Shown piece by piece: positions 49,479 to 58,000 of a stretch of DNA of 64,000 bases. The position numbers and the translations under genes are program-made. The stretch is from Flavobacteriales bacterium UBA4466. GTDB taxonomy: Bacteria > Bacteroidota > Bacteroidia > Flavobacteriales_D > Crocinitomicaceae. Below the pieces are notes generated by a model. The model saw only the letters and a list, made by a program, of their open reading frames with translations. It did not search any database and had not been told where the DNA came from. Location of the stretch: assembly GCA_905182335.1 (NCBI GenBank), contig CAJJBE010000004.1, positions 248,001 through 312,000 of the forward strand, read 5' to 3'. Position 1 is the stretch's first letter; every line of letters begins with the position of its first letter.

Positions 49479-50180
49479 TTATCCTTTAATTGATGACATT
49501 CCGCCATCTACATGAATTATTTGTCCAGTTATCCAAGAAGATTTTTCACTCAATAGAAATTCTACTATTGATGCGATATCTTGTGCTGATCCAATCCGAT
49601 TTAATGGGTGCCTACTTGCATTTGCTTCTCGCTTTTCATCGGAGCTTAATAATTTGGCTGCTAGAGGTGTGTCTGTTAGTGATGGCGCAACACAGTTGAC
49701 ACGAATATTTGGTGCTAATTCTGCGGATAAGGATCTAGTTAATCCTTCAATGGCACCTTTTGATGCTGCAACTTGAGAATGAAAATTAAAGCCTTGTTGA
49801 ACTGCGACGGTAGAGAAGAGAACGATGGAAGCACCATCTTCATTTTTTAATCTTGGCAAAACTCCTTGTATAACCTTAATTGCTCCAAGAACTTGAAGTT
49901 TATAGTCATTTTCGAAGTCAGTTATTTTTATTCTATGAAATGGTTTAAGGTTTATAGAACCCGGACAATAAACTAACCCATGAATCTTTGAAGGGAGATA
50001 GTCTAAATTGATCCTTTCGTCTAAAACATTAAGAAAGTGATAGTTGATTCTATCTTCTCCACTCTCTTTCTTATTATTACAATATGTTGCATGAATTTCG
50101 TTTTCTTCATTTAGCCTCATTTTTTTCACAAGAGCCTCGCCTATACCCGAAGAACCACCTATAATAACGATATTTTTCAT
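49479..50180 (-). CDS. SDR family oxidoreductase (catalytic Tyr replaced)
   Basis: About 233 residues from ATG 50180 (MKNIVIIGGSSGIGEAL); an upstream in-frame ATG at 50207 adds nine residues. The cofactor loop GGSSGIG and the C-terminal GQIIHVDGGMSS are normal. At the catalytic site the sequence reads QVAASKGAIEG: Lys is kept, but Tyr is Val. This is a recurrent variant in the SDR branch that goes with photolyase-type gene clusters in Bacteroidota, as I recall it. It is the first gene of a five-gene minus-strand cluster and has a promoter-like region upstream. Confidence 0.85.
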   Translation of the reverse strand: MKNIVIIGGSSGIGEALVKKMRLNEENEIHATYCNNKKESGEDRINYHFLNVLDERINLDYLPSKIHGLVYCPGSINLKPFHRIKITDFENDYKLQVLGAIKVIQGVLPRLKNEDGASIVLFSTVAVQQGFNFHSQVAASKGAIEGLTRSLSAELAPNIRVNCVAPSLTDTPLAAKLLSSDEKREANASRHPLNRIGSAQDIASIVEFLLSEKSSWITGQIIHVDGGMSSIKG

Positions 50181-50245
50181 ACTTGAATATTTAAACATAT
50201 TTATCATAACCTCTAAAATAGAAGGTTAATTAGTAAGTTATTATA

Positions 50246-50289
50246 CAAAGATAAAAAAATGTTTAACTTTAATAGCTAATGATTAAACA
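50246..50289 (-). promoter_or_regulatory. Candidate promoter and inverted-repeat operator upstream of the SDR/Lacal_2735/DUF2805 cluster
   Basis: On the minus strand, TATCTTTG (50253-50246) fits the TAnnTTTG -7 box about 65 bases before the SDR ATG. Just upstream, TGTTTAA (50260-50266) and TTAAACA (50283-50289) form an inverted repeat with a 16-base spacer, a layout suited to a dimeric regulator. No clear -33 TTG is seen, consistent with an activator-dependent promoter. This is pattern-based only. Confidence 0.4.
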
Positions 50290-50369
50290 GAAAAATTCTG
50301 TTAACCGTTAAGTATGATATGATTTAATGAAATCATATCTGCTACATATGAAATAATCTCTTATTAATG

Positions 50370-50474
50370 TTAAGCTTTATTCGCTTTCTTAAGTTTCTTT
50401 TCAGCTCTCTTTTCTTTGACAGTTTTAGTAGCTTCCTTCTTTACATTTTTCTTTGCGTCTTGACCTTTTCCCAT
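50370..50474 (-). CDS. Lysine-rich 34-residue protein
   Basis: ATG 50474 to TAA 50370 encodes MGKGQDAKKNVKKEATKTV followed by KEKRAEKKLKKANKA. Thirteen of 34 residues are lysine and one is arginine, with only four acidic residues. The start is 3 bases after the stop of the PorP/SprF-OmpA gene, which suggests cotranscription. Similar MGKG...KKEKRAEKKAKK-type mini-proteins occur in Bacteroidota, as I recall. RNA or ribosome binding is a guess from charge alone. Confidence 0.7.
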   Translation of the reverse strand: MGKGQDAKKNVKKEATKTVKEKRAEKKLKKANKA

Positions 50475-50476
50475 GA

Positions 50477-52072
50477 TTATTTTTTTTCGTATACCCAGAT
50501 GTCTGATGTCACCTTTTTAAATCTACTTAACTCAGCTTTTGCTTCAGTTCTTGTTTTAAAAGATGCTAGGCTTATAAGTATTCTTTTTTCTCCTTTTATT
50601 AGTTGAATTTTATATCCTTTATTTCTTAGTTTGCTCCCAAAATCAGTTGCATTTTTCATTGTTGAAAATGAACCTGCAATTATATGAAAGGGAGATTCAC
50701 CTTTTAAAGAGTTGATCTGATCTACTTGACGTTCAATTTCTCCTTCCTTTAGAATAATTGTAACTCTTCTGTTCTTAGCGTCGGTGTTTTTCACATCACT
50801 TCCATGATGTTCTGTAACTTCACCTTGAACAATGGAAATCATTTGAGATCGACTTACTCCTTGAGACAGAAGATATGCGTATACATTCTTAGCTCTATTC
50901 CCTGAAAGTTTAAAATTTAAGTAATCAGAACCTTCTTCTGAAGCATACCCTTTAATATAAATAGAGCTACTTGAATTTTCTTTTAAGAAGGTAATGACCT
51001 TGGACAGCCCCTCTTTTTCTTTCTTTTTATCAAAAGAACTTTGAGATTGCTTATAGTAAATCGTGTACTCCAATTTGATAGCTTCTTCTTTAACCAGTTT
51101 TTCAATTACCACCGTGTCAATAAGAGTCTCTAAATCCACATATACAGTATCTATTATCGGGACAATGTTTATAGGTGTTTTCGGGGCCTTATTAGACAGT
51201 TTTAGTGCAATAATAACTTCATGAGACCCTGATGATATTTTCGCCAAGTCTGTTGTTGCAAATTCATATGCATATGCCACTTGAATTTGATCATTAATAT
51301 TAAAGCCAAATCGCCCCAAAATCCCTGCTTCATGACGATAGCCAACTCCTAATTGCACTATGTTCTTAAAATTCACTAGCAAATTTCCTTCAAACTGATG
51401 CTGTTCAGCACTACCATTTTTATAGAGAATAGATGGCGTTACTGAAATCTTGTTTAGCTTGCCAAAGCGATAACCCATGTAGCCTATAATATGTCTTCTA
51501 TTCGTCAGCTCTCCGGATACTGTGGGGGATAAATTAGAAGTTGTTTCCATTATATTTGGAATAGAAAAACTAAGTTGGAAGTTTTTAAGTGTATAGACAA
51601 AGCCAAATTCAGAATAGAAAGAAACCCCTTTAATTCTTCCGGTATTTAAAGAAGCATCAGTTGGGTTTTGAATTGTTGACGCAGAGAAATCAAATGCATG
51701 CTGATTGATTCCAGCTCCAATTCCTAGTCTTAAATTGTGGGCATCTCCAAAGTTCAATTTGTAGGCATAGATTCCTTGTGCATTTACTTGTGTTAAAGTT
51801 CCTAACCTATCAAGCATAATCTTTGCTCCAAGCGACATGTTTTTACCAATTTCCATGCTACCGTTAACATAACTAACTTGAGGGGCACCAATATATCTAG
51901 ACCATTGCCCTAAGTGGCCAATGTTAATCTTAGCACAGCTACTCTCTCCAGCATACGCTGGGTTTAGTTTAAGCTTATTAAATTCATAAAGATTAGTTTC
52001 TGCAAGCTGTTGTGTATTTCCCCAAGTTGAAATTAGTACAAAACTCAAAATGATAAGTAAATTATTTTTCAT
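50477..52072 (-). CDS. PorP/SprF family T9SS protein fused to OmpA and SPOR domains
   Basis: A 531-residue protein with a signal peptide (NNLLIILSFVLISTWGNT). Residues about 20-295 match the PorP/SprF outer-membrane barrel family (NKLKLNPAYAGESS, GYRHEAGILGRFGFNINDQIQVAYAYEF). A linker leads to an OmpA-type peptidoglycan-binding domain (about 345-450: IYIKGYASEEGSDYLNFKLSGNRAKNV, DAKNRRVTI). The last about 75 residues form a SPOR domain (FHIIAGSFSTMKNATDF). SprF-like proteins help T9SS deliver or anchor type B cargo. This one lies 21 bases after the giant type B protein gene, so it is its likely partner. The OmpA and SPOR parts would tie the complex to peptidoglycan. Confidence 0.9.
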   Translation of the reverse strand: MKNNLLIILSFVLISTWGNTQQLAETNLYEFNKLKLNPAYAGESSCAKINIGHLGQWSRYIGAPQVSYVNGSMEIGKNMSLGAKIMLDRLGTLTQVNAQGIYAYKLNFGDAHNLRLGIGAGINQHAFDFSASTIQNPTDASLNTGRIKGVSFYSEFGFVYTLKNFQLSFSIPNIMETTSNLSPTVSGELTNRRHIIGYMGYRFGKLNKISVTPSILYKNGSAEQHQFEGNLLVNFKNIVQLGVGYRHEAGILGRFGFNINDQIQVAYAYEFATTDLAKISSGSHEVIIALKLSNKAPKTPINIVPIIDTVYVDLETLIDTVVIEKLVKEEAIKLEYTIYYKQSQSSFDKKKEKEGLSKVITFLKENSSSSIYIKGYASEEGSDYLNFKLSGNRAKNVYAYLLSQGVSRSQMISIVQGEVTEHHGSDVKNTDAKNRRVTIILKEGEIERQVDQINSLKGESPFHIIAGSFSTMKNATDFGSKLRNKGYKIQLIKGEKRILISLASFKTRTEAKAELSRFKKVTSDIWVYEKK

Positions 52073-52093
52073 GATATTATCTTTAAACTAATT

Positions 52094-55000
52094 CTATCTT
52101 ATTATTGTTATGTACCCTTTGAAACTAATGTTATCATAACACTGAATGATATAATAATATACACCTTCGGGTAGTAACTCGCCACCTATAGATGTCCCGT
52201 TCCATGTATTATCATAATTCTCTGTTTCAAATATTTGAGCGCCCCATCGATTAAAAATTTTAACATTACACCCTTCTGTATAACTTAGATTTTCTAGTAC
52301 CCAATAATCGTTTATGTCATCACCGTTAGGAGTAATTACATCATTAACCGTTACTAGCCCCAAGCAAGCTTCAATAAGGTTAATAGTTACATCTTGTATT
52401 TCTGTAGTTGTGTTTCCTTGGTTGTCTGTAAATGTCCAAGTGATGGCGTAAGATCCAGGTATTATCATTGGGAGCTGTGCATCATTTGTGATTGTTACAT
52501 CACCTCCGCAATTATCTGTTGCTGTTGGCGTAATCAAGGTTAAAAGTTCACACTCAACTACGATTGTTGTTACCGTTGATAAATCTACCACTGGAGCGGT
52601 AACATCTTGAATGATTACACTCTGTGTTTGTGCTGAACTATTCCCAACATCATCTGTATATATCCATGTTACAACATGAGTCCCAATCGTCGTAAATGGT
52701 AAATTAGCATCGTTTGAAATTGTTACAAAACCGTTACAGTTGTCTGTAGCTGTTGGGTCTATCAATATATTTAAAGAACACTCTGCTATTATATCTGTCA
52801 ATACTATCTCATCTGGAACAGGAGCACTTATATCATTGATAATAATTTCTTGTACCTGTGTTTCTAGATTTCCACTCCCATCATCATATGTCCATGTAAC
52901 AACTGTTGTTCCTTGAGTTGAAATGGGTAAAATAGCATCATGATAACCAATTATTGACCCTGCGCAGTTGTCTGTCGCTGTCGGGGCTGTTAATGATGTT
53001 ACTGAGCATTCAGAAGTAATGTTAGGTAAATCAACGACATCAACGACTGGAGTAATAGGGTCATTAATAATAATGTCCTGTGTCTGTGTTGAAGAATTCC
53101 CATTTCCATCATCATATGTCCACGTAACAGTTGTTGTGCCTTGTGCAGTAATCGGTAAAATCGCTGTTGTCGTTCCTAAAATTGTTCCATTACAATTATC
53201 TGATGCTGAAGGAGAACTTAGAGATACTAACTGACAAACTGAAGTCACATCACTTAACGTTGAAATATCTACTACAGGTGCAGTAATATCATTAATTATT
53301 ACATTTTGAGTCTGTGTGCTTATGTTTCCGTTTCCATCGTTGTATGACCAGGTAACTACCGTTGTACCTTGTGTTGTAATTGGGAATACGGTTGTCGTTG
53401 TTCCTAACAAAAGCCCTATACAGTTATCTGTTGCACTTGGAGTGGTAATAGTTGTTACTTCGCATTCTGCAGTTATATCACTTAACGTTAAAATATCTGC
53501 TATAGGTGCAGTTACATCATCAATGATTATATTCTGAGTTTGAGTCGTACTATTTCCATTTCCATCATCAAATGACCAATTAATTACATAATTTCCTTGA
53601 GTTGTGTATGTTAATGGGTCTGTTGTTGTTCCTAAAACAAGCCCAGTACAGTTGTCTGTTGCTGTTGGCGTAATCAAGGTTAAAAGTTCACACTCAACTA
53701 CGATTGTTGTTACCGTTGATAAATCTACCACTGGAGCGGTAACATCTTGAATGATTACACTCTGTGTTTGTGCTGAACTATTCCCAACATCATCTGTATA
53801 TATCCATGTTACAACATGAGTCCCAATCGTCGTAAATGGTAAATTAGCATCGTTTGAAATTGTTACAAAACCGTTACAGTTGTCTGTAGCTGTTGGGTCT
53901 ATCAATATATTTAAAGAACACTCTGCTATTATATCTGTCAATACTATCTCATCTGGAACAGGAGCACTTATATCATTGATAATAATTTCTTGTACCTGTG
54001 TTTCTAGATTTCCACTCCCATCATCATATGTCCATGTAACAACTGTTGTTCCTTGAGTTGAAATGGGTAAAATAGCATCATGATAACCAATTATTGACCC
54101 TGCGCAGTTGTCTGTCGCTGTCGGGGCTGTTAATGATGTTACTGAGCATTCAGAAGTAATGTTAGGTAAATCAACGACATCAACGACTGGAGTAATAGGG
54201 TCATTAATAATAATGTCCTGTGTCTGTGTTGAAGAATTCCCATTTCCATCATCATATGTCCACGTAACAGTTGTTGTGCCTTGTGCAGTAATCGGTAAAA
54301 TCGCTGTTGTCGTTCCTAAAATTGTTCCATTACAATTATCTGATGCTGAAGGAGAACTTAGAGATACTAACTGACAAACTGAAGTCACATCACTTAACGT
54401 TGAAATATCTACTACAGGTGCAGTAATATCATTAATTATTACATTTTGAGTCTGTGTGCTTATGTTTCCGTTTCCATCGTTGTATGACCAGGTAACTACC
54501 GTTGTACCTTGTGTTGTAATTGGGAATACGGTTGTCGTTGTTCCTAACAAAAGCCCTATACAGTTATCTGTTGCACTTGGAGTGGTAATAGTTGTTACTT
54601 CGCATTCTGCAGTTATATCACTTAACGTTAAAATATCTGCTATAGGTGCAGTTACATCATCAATGATTATATTCTGAGTTTGAGTCGTACTATTTCCATT
54701 TCCATCATCAAATGACCAATTAATCACATGATTTCCTTGAGTTGTATATGTTAATGGGTCTGTTGTTGTTGCTATAACAAGGCTAGTACAGTTGTCTATT
54801 GCTATCGGGATAGATGCAGTAAAACCACATTCAACCGTAATGTCATTAATGACTGGAAGAACCGGAGCCTCCATATCATCTACCGTTACAGTTTGAGTAC
54901 ACAAACTAACATTTCCGTTAATGTCTGTTACAGACCATGTTATATTTGTTACCCCTACAGGGTATATTGTTAAGCTATTATTTGTGATAGAAAAAATAGA

Positions 55001-58000
55001 ACAGTTGTCTACAGCTAACGGAGCTCCTAAGGCAACACCTGAAGCTGAACATACTCCTAGATCATTATTGACAACAACATCAGCAGGACAGGTAAGAACT
55101 GGGGCTACTGTATCTGTTATAGTTACCATAGCAATACAGTTAGCTGAATTACCATTCCCATCATCTACAGTAAATATAATGTTGTTTGGCCCTAGATCAG
55201 CACATGTAAATGTTGTAATTGAAGCAGAAAAACTAACAACTCCACAGTTATCCGTAGAACCACCATCAATATCAGCGGCTATAATAGTAGCATTTCCTGC
55301 TCCATCCAAATAAACATCAATATTTTGACAGATTGCAACCGGAGCAGTCACATCATCAATGACAATATTTTGAGTTTGCGTTGACGTATTTCCACTTCCA
55401 TCATCGTATGTCCAAGTAACGGTTGTTATTCCTTGTATTGAAATAGGAAGAGTAGCGTTGTTTGTGACAGTAACAATCCCACCACAGTTGTCTGTAGCTG
55501 TAGGGTCCGTCAATGCAGTCACCTCACATTCGGCAGTCACATCTGCTAATGTTACAAGATCTGCAACCGGAGCGGTCACATCATCAATGACAATATTTTG
55601 AGTTTGCGTTGACGTATTTCCGTTTCCATCATCGTATGTCCAGGTTACTACAGTAGTAGTACCTTCTCCAGAAATAGGAAGAGTAGCGTCGTTTGTGACA
55701 GTAACAATCCCACCACAGTTGTCTGTAGCTGTAGGGTCCGTCAATGCAGTCACCTCACATTCGGCAGTCACATCTGCCAATGTTACAAGATCTGCAACCG
55801 GAGCGGTCACATCATCAATGACAATATTTTGAGTTTGCGTTGACGTATTTCCGTTTCCATCATCGTATGTCCAGGTTACTACAGTAGTAGTACCTTCTCC
55901 AGAAATAGGAAGAGTAGCGTCGTTTGTGACAGTAACAATCCCACCACAGTTGTCTGTAGCTGCAGGGTCCGTCAATGCAGTCACCTCACATTCGGCAGTC
56001 ACATCTGCCAATGTTACAAGATCTGCAACCGGAGCGGTCACATCATCAATGACAATATTTTGAGTTTGCGTTGACGTATTTCCGTTTCCATCATCGTATG
56101 TCCAGGTTACTACAGTAGTAGTACCTTCTCCAGAAATAGGAAGAGTAGCGTCGTTTGTGACAGTAACAATCCCACCACAGTTGTCTGTAGCTGTAGGGTC
56201 CGTCAATGCAGTCACCTCACATTCGGCAGTCACATCTGCTAATGTTACAAGATCTGCAACCGGAGCGGTCACATCATCAATGACAATATTTTGAGTTTGC
56301 GTTGACGTATTTCCGTTTCCATCATCGTATGTCCAGGTTACTACAGTAGTAGTACCTTCTCCAGAAATAGGAAGAGTAGCGTCGTTTGTGACAGTAACAA
56401 TCCCACCACAGTTGTCTGTAGCTGTAGGGTCCGTCAATGCAGTCACCTCACATTCGGCAGTCACATCTGCCAATGTTACAAGATCTGCAACCGGAGCGGT
56501 CACATCATCAATGACAATATTTTGAGTTTGCGTTGACGTATTTCCGTTTCCATCATCGTATGTCCAAGTAACGGTTGTTGTTCCTTGTATTGAAATAGGA
56601 AGAGTAGCGTCGTTTGTGACAGTAACAATCCCACCACAGTTGTCTGTAGCTGTAGGGTCCGTCAATGCGGGCACCTCACATTCGGCAGTCACATCTGCCA
56701 ATGTTACAAGATCTGCAACCGGAGCGGTCACATCATCAATGACAATATTTTGAGTTTGCGTTGACGTATTTCCGTTTCCATCATCGTATGTCCAGGTTAC
56801 TACAGTAGTAGTACCTTCTCCAGAAATAGGAAGAGTAGCGTCGTTTGTGACAGTAACAATCCCACCACAGTTGTCTGTAGCTGTAGGGTCCGTCAATGCA
56901 GTCACCTCACATTCGGCAGTCACATCTGCTAATGTTACAAGATCTGCAACCGGAGCGGTCACATCATCAATGACAATATTTTGAGTTTGCGTTGACGTAT
57001 TTCCGTTTCCATCATCGTATGTCCAGGTTACTACAGTAGTAGTACCTTCTCCAGAAATAGGAAGAGTAGCGTCGTTTGTGACAGTAACAATCCCACCACA
57101 GTTGTCTGTAGCTGTAGGGTCCGTCAATGCAGTCACCTCACATTCGGCAGTCACATCTGCCAATGTTACAAGATCTGCAACCGGAGCGGTCACATCATCA
57201 ATGACAATATTTTGAGTTTGCGTTGACGTATTTCCGTTTCCATCATCGTATGTCCAGGTTACTACAGTAGTAGTACCTTCTCCAGAAATAGGAAGAGTAG
57301 CGTCGTTTGTGACAGTAACAATCCCACCACAGTTGTCTGTAGCTGCAGGGTCCGTCAATGCAGTCACCTCACATTCGGCAGTCACATCTGCCAATGTTAC
57401 AAGATCTGCAACCGGAGCGGTCACATCATCAATGACAATATTTTGAGTTTGCGTTGACGTATTTCCGTTTCCATCATCGTATGTCCAGGTTACTACAGTA
57501 GTAGTACCTTCTCCAGAAATAGGAAGAGTAGCGTCGTTTGTTGTAACAACTATTCCGCAGAGATCCGTAGCTGTTGGGTCAATCAATGCGGTTACCTCAC
57601 ATTCGGCAGTTACATCTGCTAATGTTACAAGATCTGCAACCGGAGCTTCACTATCGATTACTGTTACCGTTTGTGTACATTGACTCGCATTTCCGCCAAT
57701 ATCTGTTATCGTCCAAATTACATTTGTTACTCCTAATGGGTAGCTAACCAAGCTAGTATTCATAAGAGTTAATGGTGAACAGTTATCTCCGGTTGTTACA
57801 TTTCCTAAGACCACACTTGTTGCTGAGCATGTTCCAATGTCATTGTTTACAACAACATTAGCAGGGCAGCTTACGGTTGGTGTAATTGTATCTAGTACAG
57901 TTACCGTAGCAAGACAGTTTGCTGAATTGCCATTCCCATCATCTACAGTAAGTGTAACATTGTTTGGTGCTAGGTTTATACAGGTAAATGTTGTAGGTGG

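Noticed and set aside
55340..57650. Regularly spaced repeats that might suggest a CRISPR array.
   Set aside because: The 231/228-bp units are coding, in frame, and have no short repeat/spacer layout; they encode HYR modules.
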